From NCBI GenBank assembly GCA_004335635.1, contig QAXH01004799.1, forward strand, positions 61,581 to 125,580: DNA of 64,000 bases, read 5' to 3'. Positions 1 to 27,766 of the stretch are shown here, one piece after another. How positions within the stretch are numbered: position 1 is the stretch's first letter; every line of letters starts with the position of its first letter. The notes under the pieces are model-generated. The model made no database searches, was not told the DNA's origin, and worked only from the letters and a program-made list of their open reading frames with translations. A program made the translations under genes and the position numbers. This DNA is from Chloromonas sp. AAM2 (Eukaryota > Chlorophyta > Chlorophyceae > Chlamydomonadales > Chlamydomonadaceae).

Positions 1-17567
<17,567 letters not shown>

Positions 17568-17605
17568 TTCACTTCTTGTGAGCCTTGACTAATATGGTCT
17601 CTGGT

Positions 17606-17638
17606 GGCGGCACTGCTGGCGGCACTGCTGCACAAGTA
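17606..17638 (+). other. Duplicate of the DRC7 C-terminal coding end in the 3' UTR
   Basis: GGCGGCACTGCTGCACAAGTAG here repeats the last codons and stop of DRC7 (17546-17567, GGCGGCACTGCTGCACATGTAG) about 70 bases downstream, with one internal repeat of the GGCGGCACTGCT unit. It lies after the stop, so it is untranslated. Confidence 0.75.
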
Positions 17639-17776
17639 GCACTGGGAACTGGCATGATCTGAGAGTTTCGCTCGTCTTGCCCAGTTGCGCATGGCCTCCA
17701 ACAAGTCCATGATACATGTGTGTGCGAACTGTGCAAGTGTATTACTTGCTGAGCCGTGACCAGTGCCTGGGCTCCT

Positions 17777-17880
17777 GGCCTGTTTGGCCTACAGTCATGG
17801 CCTGTTTGGCCTACAGTCACGGCCTGTTTGGCCTACAGTCACGGCCTGTTTGGCCTACGGCCATGGCCTGTTTGGCCTAG
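17777..17880. repeat. 22-bp tandem repeat, about five copies
   Basis: Unit GGCCTGTTTGGCCTACAGTC plus two bases, repeated head to tail downstream of DRC7. Each unit contains the near-palindrome GGCCTGTTTGGCC. Confidence 0.95.
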
Positions 17881-19128
17881 CATTCCCTGTCTAGGCGATC
17901 GGCAGTGCTGCACTTACAAGTGCATCGGTAAGTGCAAATCCACCGCTGGACCAAGTGTGTTGAGACACGCCCCGTGTGTTCCTCATGCAAAGTGCAAGTG
18001 CGAAGATGGTGTCAGTGTAGCGCGGCGATGGGTGGACTGGAGCTGCAGAGTGGGGCAGTCAGCCAGTAGTCCTGGGTCCAGTAGTCCTTGATGCTGCAGA
18101 GCCGAAGTGCTGCGTAGGGTGTACAACTGGCTACTTGCCCCTTTCCCGCTGGCTGCAAGTCGAATGTAACAAAACACGTCAAACAAGCGTGCAGGGAGAG
18201 CGTTGGTGTTTTGGGAATGGCTTGGTTGCATGGTCCCGGCACCTGCTGCATGTGGGTTTCAAGATGCTACGCCGACGTGTTCTGGCGTGCCTTGCTGTTT
18301 TCAGACTGTTCTGAAAACGGGGCCGGCCCGCATCGGTTCTTAAGTCTGCCGACAGCCCATGCCCTCATGCTGTTGTCAAAGGTCTCTCACCCAGTACATT
18401 CTTCTGACTCTCTTCCTCCCAATGCTACAGTTGAAGGGTGCCTGTTAGGTGTGCAGCAGTGTGTGGTGGTGTAATTGCCGATGTAGACAGTCGTTCAGTG
18501 GTTTTGCAGCAGCGTGGTCATGAGTGATAGCCCTTAACGTAAGGGAGTGCCATTGTGTAAAAGCGCTGTGGGCCAAGTCGCATGGCAGATGAGCTGCACA
18601 CAAGGAAAGTTGTCAGCCTGCAAAGTTCGAAACGCACATCAGAGACAACCACTCAATGTTTTCTTCTACTGCATGAACCAAGCTAGGGGCACAGAAGCTT
18701 TGCGCAGGTTCGACAGTCATGTCAACGACAGTCATGCATCAACAGTCATGCGCATCAATTGCGTTAACCAAGCTCAGCAACGAGAACAGCAGCAGACAGC
18801 TTGTCAGGCCGTGCCCATCCACTGCCTCAGACAATGTTCGTTGATGTGTTGAATGAGCTACAGGCACAGAAGGCTGGCTCAAGCAGAGAAGGCGGTATCA
18901 TTGAATGGAAAGCAATGACCTGTTCCTTACCCTAGGTGTGACTGACAAGTCCTTGCTCCAGCCAAGTTCTGCAGACAGGTTTGCGTCTGCAAGCCTAATT
19001 TAGAAGTGGGCTGAATCAGCCCACGTACTCGCAGCTTTGCGCCTACTTCTTTGGTCGTCGTAAACGTTTGTTGCCCATAGCCTCAGGGCTGAGCCAGAAC
19101 TGGTTCCTGAGAGACAAGGACCGCAATC

Positions 19129-21043
19129 ATGCCGGTCTCTGCAGCGCTAACTACCGCGACGACGACGGGCGCGGTTCTGCGCCCGGTAGGTCTTTTACCC
19201 TTTGTCGCGCAAGCACTTGGCAGCGATGCAGCTCACAACATCTTTGCGACATACGTGATTATTGTGACACCGCATCGGCATCGGCTTTGATTCCGCTGCA
19301 GGCGGAGCCAACAGATGCAAAAGAGACGCCCATCGTCGATCTTCCAATCACAAGCCCTGCATTCCGAGCGCTGGCCGAGATGGTGAGCTTTTATTCAGTG
19401 AGAGTGCCTTTCACATGCAGACAAGGTCCCTGCTGCCTTGACATGTGGAGCTTTGCGATTGCAGGCAAGCAACAAACATGACGTGCTCCAATACACGGCC
19501 ACCAACGCGGGTTTCATTGGCTTGGCAGGCCTCGTAGCTGGCTTGCAAGAGGCGTTCTACACTTTTGAGGTGAGTGCCCTTCCTGCATGTTCACAGCATG
19601 TCCTGCATGCCCTGCATGGTCATTGCATGGTCACTGCATGCCCACTGCATGCCCACTGCATGGTAACTGCATGCCCTGCATGGTGACCTGAAGCCATGCA
19701 CGACCATGCAATCGCAGAAAATGCCTCCACCCGTCACCAGGCGTACCATGCACCAAGCATTCACCCTCGGTGGCATCATTGGACGCAAGACCTTGCTAGG
19801 CACAGCCATCGGCGCAGCCTTCTGCTACACAGAAGCCACTATTGAAAACGCAAGGGGCAAGCATGACTCATGGAACGGTGTGGCTGGTGGCGCTGCTGCT
19901 GGTTTGGTCTATGCGATGCTGCCACCCAAGGGCTGGCCTCAGCCCGTGGCATGGCCCCTCTTCTTCGCAGCTGCAGCTTACACGGCTGACATTGTGGCAG
20001 AAAAGATTCCAGCTTGCATGGAGGGCTTCAGGTGCGTGCATGCCACATTGAGCACATGGGGGCGTTCCTGCTGTTCTGTATGGATTGGCATGCATAAGAG
20101 GCACATGGGCCTGTACATACATGAGGGCACATGGACAGGTACCTGTTTTCTAGCTGCATGAAAACCATGCCAGTACTTCAGTAACAACAGGGCGACAGTA
20201 ACCATAGGGTTTGGACCCCGGTTTGGCAACACTATACAGGGATATCAACCCCTGGACTTAAACGTCCCAAGCACATCGCATGAGCCAAGCACCGGTCACA
20301 TGCCATGCCCAGAAGGGCACAGGCGTGTTGGCATGGACAGTGACGGCCATCAGGCGAAAGGGGGAACCATGCAGATTCATGCAATAGCATGTGCATGTAC
20401 TGTCTGACCTCTGGGACAGCAGGGTGTAGCGACTTGTCAGGTGTTGAGTATTGCTTCAAGATCTGTCGTACTGAGAAGGTGATCTGTCGTACTGATTATG
20501 CATGTGGCGCCCCTTGGAGGTAGCAGGGTTTAGGCGCTCTGTTCTTTGAGGGGGCTGCTTGGGACGGTGGAAATGGCGCTCTAATGTTGACCGGTCAGCA
20601 GACACCTGTCATGCAGCCAGGCTCTGTTTGGGTTGTTGCCAATTATGGGCGGGCAGCATGTCGGTGAGCTCAGGTGGTCACGTATGCAGGCATGCATGTC
20701 AAGGTGCATGTCAAGGTGCATGTCAAGGTGCATGTCAAGGTGCATGTCAAGGTGCATGTCCAGGTGCATGTCCAGGTGCTGAAGTACAGATGTCCACGTG
20801 CGGGTGATGTCAGCATGGGCGGGCTCCGGGTGCATGGCACGTGTCCGTGACAGGTCGTTCCGGGCACTTCGCGAGTGTACCATGTGATGACGATGATGCA
20901 TCTGCATGTGGCTTGTGTGTAGGCATTACGGCCCGGTGCTCAACCGCGAGAACTGGAACGACCCGGAGCCGCCCCGCCCGCCCATCCTGGAGACTGGGTC
21001 ATCCGCCCGCCCGCACCTCAAGAACTTTTGGAGGGGTGCATGA
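19129..21043 (+). CDS. Tim17/Tim22/Tim23 (PRAT) family membrane protein, probably complex I B14.7/NDUFA11
   Basis: Five exons (19129-19185, 19302-19382, 19465-19569, 19718-20031, 20923-21043) join in phase to 225 residues. The ATG was chosen because its exon ends at a clean donor (CCG then GTAGGT) and closes phase with the next exon. The full PRAT signature is present: a small residue, two residues, F, ten residues, R, then R-x3-D-x6-G-G-x3-G, seen as RGKHDSWNGVAGGAAAG. Four hydrophobic Gly/Ala-rich segments fit the usual membrane spans, e.g. AGFIGLAGLVAGL and VAGGAAAGLVYAML. PRAT proteins sit in mitochondrial or plastid membranes. The family includes import channels Tim17/22/23, OEP16-type proteins and complex I subunit B14.7. 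The polar Pro-rich tail (NDPEPPRPP) and overall length favour the complex I subunit, but that choice is inference. Confidence 0.8.
20694..20778. repeat. 12-bp tandem repeat, about seven copies
   Basis: Unit AAGGTGCATGTC in the last intron of the PRAT-family gene. The last copies have CAGG in place of AAGG. Confidence 0.95.
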
Positions 21044-22004
21044 GCTATACAGCTAGCTACGGCCACCAGTTGGGCATGATCTATACAGAGCTGGCCATCA
21101 CTTGAAATCAAGCTTGCCATGGCGAAGTGGAGGGGTGCATGAGCTGAACAACGCTGCAACAACGTTTTGCAGCTGCCACCTGCGTCCTAGCTTACCATGG
21201 CTGCACATGCGTATGTTGCTCATCCCACGTTGCTTGTGAGCAGCCACCAACTGCACCCAACCTTCTGCACGTGGCTGCAAATGCGAATGACTTTCTAGCT
21301 GTGCATGTTTAGGAAAGCTCGCAGCAGATCGCCTAGGCCTCAGCCATGGAATGTGCCTAGGCCTACAGCATGGAAGCAGTGTTTGAGGAGATGAACAGGT
21401 CAGGTCATGCTGGCGCCCCATAGCAGAACAAGTGGTAAGGCACTATATGACTGGTAGTGCTTGCTAATGTAGTTGGGCAAGGCACTTTGCTTGCGCAATT
21501 TCAGGACGTGGTTGGTCAGACTTGTTAGATACTAGGTGTTTCCTTGAGCTTATTTCAGGTAATGTGTGTGCTAGACACCATCCGACTGATGAAAGGGGTG
21601 TGCTTGAAAAACAATTGCGGTGTGTATTGTATTGCCACCGTGTGCGCTGACGCTGTTCCTGCCGTGTGATAGCGGCAAGGCAGCACTGTTTCCCGTACAT
21701 CTGTAAACGGCTGGCCATGCACTGGAAAGCAGGCACTGCTGCTCTTATCAAGTGCCTAAGATTTGCAATCAACTCAGTTTTGTTTTTGATGAAGCGATTG
21801 TATTTGACCAGGCTGGAAGGCCATGCACAGGGCATCAGCAACTCCCAATCCAGCACATTAGACAGGCTACTGAGTATTGGCATGTCCTTGACGTCACAAC
21901 AAAAACATGACGAAGCGATGAGATTACAAGGTGGCCATGTATACTTTGACGCAGTACCCCAACATGGAGAGGAGGCAATGCAAGGAATGAAGCCTGCCAA
22001 GGGA
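21044..22004. other. Intergenic, convergent 3' ends
   Basis: Lies between the stop of the PRAT-family gene (+) and the stop of the LRR gene (-). Open frames of about 200 codons on both strands (21464-22226) lack domains and overlap the last LRR exon in other frames. No further feature recognised. Confidence 0.55.
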
Positions 22005-25000
22005 TCACCGAAACGTCTGCATTTCCTGCTTGAACTCCATCTTGCCTCCGGTGTACTCACGGCTCTCCTGCGGAACAAAGACTTCCATCAACTTGGTAAA
22101 CCTTTACCATGGATTGATCTGTCACATCAGGGAAGCCATCCTTTTTACCATAGGATGCATAGGATGCATTATCATAGGACACAGGACGGGATGTGTACCG
22201 CCCTGGCCTACCCTGAGCAGAAATAGGCAGGTATTTCTGTACCATGTCCTGACGCCGATGATGATTTACCTGCTGCTAAGGAGTTCACTCTTCCTTTCGA
22301 TACTGCAAGCCCTCCCACCCACAGATACGTGCTCCATACACTCTGGTTCCTGGGTTGGGCAATTCAAGCACTGCAGCAGTCCCGCTCATGCAGGCCTCGC
22401 ACCTCCATGCATGCCAGTGCCCACACCGTATCCGGTACAACCATGTCTGGGGGGTTGTCGCTGATGTAACTGCATGGCGAGCAAACATGCAGACCATGCA
22501 GCGTTTGCAGTTCGCACCACTAACTGACAGGCAGTCGAGTAGCTAACTTGATACAGATGCAGCGGATGCAAGACACTGGATCTTATTTTATGTGGGTACC
22601 CAGTCGCTGCCATCTAGAACATGTCATTCAAACGCTGACATTATTGTTCAATCATGCAAATCAAAAATGCAAGCACACGATACCTATCTACAAGCTGCAT
22701 GCGCCTGACAACACCCCCTACCCTAGCCCCTTTCCAACTTCCAACCCACAGGTGTCTCAGCTGTGTCAGTTTCCCAAGCGTTTCTGGCAGCGCAGTGAGT
22801 TGGTTTTTGTCCAGATAAAGCTCCTGAAGCTCTGACAGGTTGCCCAGGTCGGGAGGGAGGGAGGTCAGGAGGTTGCGGTCAAGCCTGAAAGAGAGACACA
22901 AAAGGAAGGAGACACTCAGGAGCGTGTGGGTTGAGGCATGGCTCGTGTTGTGCCATGGCATGACCAAGTGTACTGGCAAGCCTGGAAGAACAGAAACAAA
23001 AAGGAGTGTTGCAGAGCCAGACTAAAATCAGAGTGTACTGCCGGTTGTGGCAAGAGCAAGCCTGGGCTGGATAAGGCTAGAGTAAGGAGGATGGAGTGAA
23101 ACTCCTATGCCAATGGACTGGCTGCCGGCGAAAAACATTACAAAACAACAGAGCAGCCAGCAGGGCCTGTCCAGTCCTCACGATCATGCCACACGCCTGC
23201 CCAATCTCTGCACCAGGTGTCATCCCCATCGCTATCCTGTGCCTCACAGGATAGGCTGCCTGCAATGCAAATCAATCGTATCAATTCTTTATCTGAAACA
23301 CATCATCGTCAAGCCATCCTCACCACAAGCCGGTCAGCTCACCACAAGCGCCGTAGCTTGGACAGGTTGCCCAATTCAGGCGGTACGGACCGAAGCTTGT
23401 TCGAGTACAGCCACCTGCCATGCAAGCATGTATGCAGGCATGAGATCACCGCTATGCATGCATGAGATCACCGCCATGATTGCATGAGATCATCCCTACG
23501 CGTGCATGAGATCACCACCATGCGTGCATGAGATCATCCCTATGCGTGCATGAGATCACCACCATGCATGAGATCACCGCTACGCATGCATGAGATCATA
23601 GTCATGTGTGCATGTCATCACCGAGATATGGGCACCACATGGTGCACAGCTTATGAGCACGCCTGACACGAGATGGCTTCTGTCCGACACGCTTGCGTAC
23701 ACATACACGCATACACTCCACACAGCATCGAGCACATTCATGCAGCCCCATGCAGCCCCATGCAGCCTCGCATAACTGTATACCCCACATTCTGTATACC
23801 TCAAGTTCAGTGTGCATCAGACTGCATGGCCTGCCTTGCCTAACACCCTAGCCTTAACCCGAGCCTAACCCTAGCACTCACAACTCCTGCATACCCTCCA
23901 TGGCGCCAATCTCCGGAGGCAGTTCCGTCAGTTCGTTTTCATAGAGCGAGAGCCGGGAGCATACACGCAGCGCACCCAGTTCGGAGGGTATGCTGGTCAA
24001 CAGGTTCTTGTGAATGGACCTGTGAGGCGCGTGAGTCACAGTCACAGGCACGTGAGTCACAGTCACAGGCACGTGAGGCACAGTCACAGGCACGTGAATG
24101 GCACGTGATGACCACGTGGCGAGCATGGGTTGCATTGTCATGTGTGAATACACTTGGCAGTTTGTAATGTGCCCATGTACCCATTGTCATGTGCATTGTC
24201 ATGTGTGAACCCACTTGGCAGTTTGGTTACAGTCAACCGAACGGTGCCGGCATGGTCCTAGCTATGTCCGGACAGGCATCACCCATGCAATCGATATATA
24301 TGTACCTATTAAGTATATAAATCAATACACTTAGCACGTCCTGCCTTAGTACGCTCTCATATGTACTTGACGTGCAAGGTATACCTTGCCTTACCTGTTG
24401 GACCGGTGACCGCAGCTATCAGCCCACCATGGACAAACAGATGAACAGCAGTAGACAAGTACTAGTGCAGAGTAACATGCAAGTTGTGGGTTCCTCCACT
24501 CACAACGCATCCAGTTGTGTAAGCTGCCCTAAAACTCGTCGTACCGGATTCATATCAAGTCTTTTCACGTGTCAGATGTTCAGATGTCAGTGTTCTGGAT
24601 GCAGGCGAACATGCAACCAATGTTATCTCCACTCACAAGGCCTCCAGTTGTGTGAGCTGGCCTATACTCGCAGGCAGCTGCGTCAGCTGATTAATGTGCA
24701 GCGACAGCCTGGCCAGGGCCGTCAGTTGACCCAGAGACTCGGGCAGCTGCTCCAGTTGGTTGGCGTTGAGGGCGAGCCAGACAAGGGAGGTGCAGTTGCC
24801 TATTTCGGGGGGAAGGGACCGCAGCTGGCAGCACTGGAGCGACCTGTGCGGGAAAGGCACAAACACAGTAAACAACCAGGAAGACGACAAAAAAAGCAGA
24901 TTATTAATGAGGAAAATGGACCCAGAGCTGTTGGTGGTTCCATAGGCCAATTGCAAACCGCCCCCCCCTCCCCCGGCTCTGCAACCAAAGTCATTGAGTT

Positions 25001-27564
25001 TCTGCCTTATAAGCTTGATTGATACTACTGCTGTATGCTTTGTGCCGTCTTGTTGCTCCACCAATCCAGGTCAAATCATCATGTAAAAACACGGACAGGC
25101 GGATTGCAACAAAAAATTTCGGTTTCCATGCGTGAGCTGCCAACTCAGGCAAGCCCAGATAATAAAGTGAATACTGCACTGCGCCTAGTCATGTTACAAA
25201 TAGGCCCCGATTCCCATCTGCTGCCCGCCAGCTAGCCAAGAGGTAGGTAGAGCTCGCAGGTTTATAGTAAGCTCACTCACAGGTGCTTGACCTTGGCCAG
25301 CCTGCCTATCTCCGGTGGCAGCGTGTCCATTAAGTTGGTGTGCAGGTCCAGCCGGGTCAGGCTGCTTAGGTGCCCGAGGGAGGCGGGAAGGGAGGAGATC
25401 CGGTTCTCACTCACATCACTGAAACCACAAAGCAGGGGAGGCAGAATGAGGGGTGAGGGAAGGGAGAAGTTGCTTGAAAAATGAGAGGGCAGGGGGGTTG
25501 ACAGGACAATTGGTGCGGGTTGTGAGGAGGCGGGCGGCAGGGGGATAAGGAGGGAGTGTGGTTCAGTGCTTCCAGCTAACAAATGTTGACTTATCAAATT
25601 ATTGCTGGTCAGTTGGGTGGATCTGCTTCGCTGCAACAAGGAGGGGAAATTAGAACATGTGGGGCGTGAGCTGGTGTCAGCCAGACCTAGTATATAATAT
25701 ATGATTACTTCCAAGCTATGCAACTCAGAAGCCGACATGTCCGAAACCCAGACTCACAGCCATTCCAGCGCAGTCAGGCGGCATATCTCTTCAGGCAAGG
25801 TGGTTAGGCTGTTGGCCGGTAGCCACAGCTGGTTGAGTAGCGTGAGGGATGACAGCTCACAGGGGAACACATGGGCAGTAGGTTGGAGCCCAACCACCTG
25901 CATGGGAATCACATGGGCAGTAGGTTGGAGCCCAACCACCTGCATGGGAATCACATGGGCAGTAGGTTGGAGCCCAACCACCTNNNNNNNNNNNNNNNNN
26001 NNNNNNNNNNNNNNNNNNNNNNNNNNNNNNNNNNNNNNNNNNNNNNNNNNNNNNNNNNNNNNNNNNNNNNNNNNNNNNNNNNNNNNNNNNNNNNNNNNNN
26101 NNNNNNNNNNNNNNNNNNNNNNNNNNNNNNNNNNNNNNNNNNNNNNNNNNNNNNNNNNNNNNNNNNNNNNNNNNNNNNNNNNNNNNNNNNNNNNNATGGG
26201 AATCACATGGGCAGTATGTTGGAGCCCAACTACCTGCATGGGAATCATATGGGCAGTAGGTTGGAGCGCAACCTCCTGCATGGGAATTACATGGGCGGGC
26301 CATGCATATTAGGCATGGCATTCCTGGGACGTTGCAATCTTGATCTAGGGAGCGCTTGAAGCTGGAATGAAGCTGGATCTCAACAGCATAACGCAAACAG
26401 AGAGGGGTCTCGGGTCCCCTGTGGGAGCTCTTGCGCAAAGCTGCCCCACATGAACCACAGTGGCTGTGCTCACGCGGCCCACATGGCCATGTGAGCACGT
26501 GCAATCAGTGTGATCCCCGGTATGTGTGTGTGTGACTCACAGTGAGCGCAGGTTGGTGAGCATGGTCAGGCTGGCGGGGACGGAGCGGATTCCGTTGTTA
26601 GACAGCCACAGCTTTTGAAGGCTGCACGGGACAAACAAACAGCAGTTCAGATCACCAGCTATCAGCTCTTGATGTAATGCTTGGCCTTCATGGATTCGTT
26701 TCTTGGTCTTGCTGTGTCGGAATTTCACGGCCACCTAATCGTCGCCTGGCTTCCCAGCCACTGGCTTGCCGGTCTGGTTTGCTTCTCCCCGCCTACCCTC
26801 CCCGAGCCAAGCCAGTGTTGGTCTGTCTGCCAGGGAGGTTTCCTCATGTGACTGCTAACGGTGTTCTGCTGTTCCTTGGCAGTCTGGTCGAAGTTCACGT
26901 TGTTGGTGTTGTGCATGTGGGCACCCACACATGCTGCAACCTCTAGATGTTGTGAAACTGGCCGCCCTCGACTGGTCAAACCCAGATGACTGTGTCAGGG
27001 AAGCCCACAGGACATATTGCATACCATGTCAAGGAACACACCTGCCCATGCCAGCAAAGAATTCAGTCGGCAGAGTGGAGATGCAGCATGCGTCCAGCAT
27101 CCTGCATGGCCATGGGTAAGGAACTCAGCTCGTCATGCATGGAGCCGCCCCATGCATGCGCCCGGTCAATGTTCATGAGCAAGCCGTATGGTAAGGGAAC
27201 CTAGCCAGGTAGTGTCATGCATGGGCACCTGTGGATGCCGCCTGTATAGAGGAAATTGCGTGGAAGTTGGGCAATGGACCCCATGTGGCACCTGGCGATC
27301 TGGAAATCCTAGTGGGGTTTGTTGGGAAGGTACTCACAGTTCAGCGGGCAGCCCATCGTTACAGGCCATGACAGCCGATCCCGCCCAGCTTTCAGGCAGC
27401 ATTGCATTCGGGTTAGCTTCTCTCAATGCATTCAGACTCTGCTCTACGTCAGGGTGCATGTGGCTTGTCCGATCGACATCCATTTCACTGGTGAGCAAAA
27501 TAGTCAAATGGGTAAGCTGGTATTGGATCTGGCCGCTCAGTGGGTCCTCCTGCCGTGTCAGCAT
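22005..27564 (-). CDS. Leucine-rich repeat protein of unknown function
   Basis: Exons on the minus strand, 5' to 3': 27564-27338, 26621-26541, about 25897-25758, 25418-25281, 24843-24637, 24019-23882, 23414-23343, 22884-22750, 22469-22403, 22067-22005. Most introns sit in phase 2 at the same place in the repeat, so exons encode whole LRR units (e.g. LWLSNNGIRSVP, LDLHTNLMDTLPPEIG, LYLDKNQLTALPETLG). This is the plant and SHOC2-like LRR type, normally a protein-interaction scaffold. The N-terminal about 75 residues are not LRR (start MLTRQEDPLSGQ). The C-terminus reads YISDNPPDMVVPD then ESREYTGGKMEFKQEM. The last two exons were chosen by phase and LRR fit and are less certain. The exon around 25758-25897 borders a 42-bp minisatellite and a run of N, and its frame is off by two bases, so this part of the model is broken or misassembled. 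No kinase, NB-ARC or transmembrane part is visible. Confidence 0.75.
23430..23612. repeat. 22-bp tandem repeat with CATGAGATCA core
   Basis: About seven to eight diverged copies of a 22-bp unit beginning CATGAGATCACC, in an LRR-gene intron just upstream (minus strand) of the exon 23343-23414. Confidence 0.9.
24031..24100. repeat. Short tandem repeat GTCACAGGCACGTGAG
   Basis: Three to four copies of a roughly 20-bp unit containing ACAGTCACAGGCACGTGAG, starting 12 bases from the acceptor of the exon 23882-24019. Confidence 0.85.
24492..24530 (-). other. Duplicate of an LRR exon 3' end with its splice donor
   Basis: Read on the minus strand, this matches the end of exon 24637-24843: CACAACTGGA, then GTTGTGAGTGGAG, the real site being CACAACTGGAGGCCTTGTGAGTGGAG. 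It lies 135 bp downstream of the real donor inside the intron and keeps a usable-looking GTGAGT. Confidence 0.7.
25867..26290. repeat. 42-bp minisatellite derived from an LRR exon start
   Basis: At least five readable copies of a 42-bp unit (ATGGGAATCACATGGGCAGT, then GGTTGGAGCCCAACCACCTGC) flank and presumably fill a run of N. On the minus strand each unit carries CCCATGCAG followed by G TGG TTG GGC TCC AAC CTA CTG, that is a splice acceptor plus LWLGSNLL. This looks like the beginning of an LRR exon of this same gene. The array therefore seems to be an amplified exon edge rather than unrelated satellite. Confidence 0.85.
25984..26195. other. Assembly gap (212 N)
   Basis: Run of N inside the 42-bp minisatellite. 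The true copy number, and any exon hidden here, are unknown. Confidence 0.99.
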
Positions 27565-27639
27565 CTGATCGTACACGGATCCGTTTCCAACCGTTGACGA
27601 TATCCGCGTTGTCGCTCACGAGTAGCTCCGGCTAAATAG

Positions 27640-27644
27640 TTACA
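27640..27644 (-). promoter_or_regulatory. Candidate polyadenylation signal for NME7
   Basis: TTACA on the plus strand is TGTAA on the minus strand, about 120 bases past the NME7 stop. It would place the NME7 3' end within 80 bases of the LRR gene start codon. Confidence 0.35.
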
Positions 27645-27766
27645 TGAGGAAACTGTATTGAATTCCAGTAGCTAGGCTGGGTTACCTCGTACACAGAATG
27701 CAGTTAAGTTTATGAGCGGAATAGTGCAGAGGCCACATTTCAATCGCACCAAGAGACAAGTTGCAA

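Larger units (their letters stand above)
17568..19128. other. Intergenic region between DRC7 and the PRAT-family gene
   Basis: Contains the presumed DRC7 3' UTR, the duplicated stop segment, a 22-bp tandem repeat and a TGTAA at 18165-18169. The latter is a possible but distant polyadenylation signal. No open frame here shows a domain or convincing splice structure. Confidence 0.6.

Noticed and set aside
21464..22226. Open frames of about 190-200 codons on both strands
   Set aside because: Both strands are open over the same stretch, composition is random, no domain is visible, and the last LRR exon (22005-22067) lies inside in another frame.
22555..22600. Alternative last LRR exon reading LWQRLGTHIK and stop
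   Set aside because: Phase fits, but the exon at 22403-22469 continues a true LRR pattern (YISDNPPDMVVPD) and joins a further exon in phase.
23430..23612. Possible CRISPR-like array
   Set aside because: Units are directly adjacent tandem copies with no spacers, in an intron of a eukaryotic gene.
25701..26504. Open frames spanning the run of N with repeats such as WSPTTCMGITWAVG
   Set aside because: Produced by the 42-bp repeat and unknown bases, not coding.
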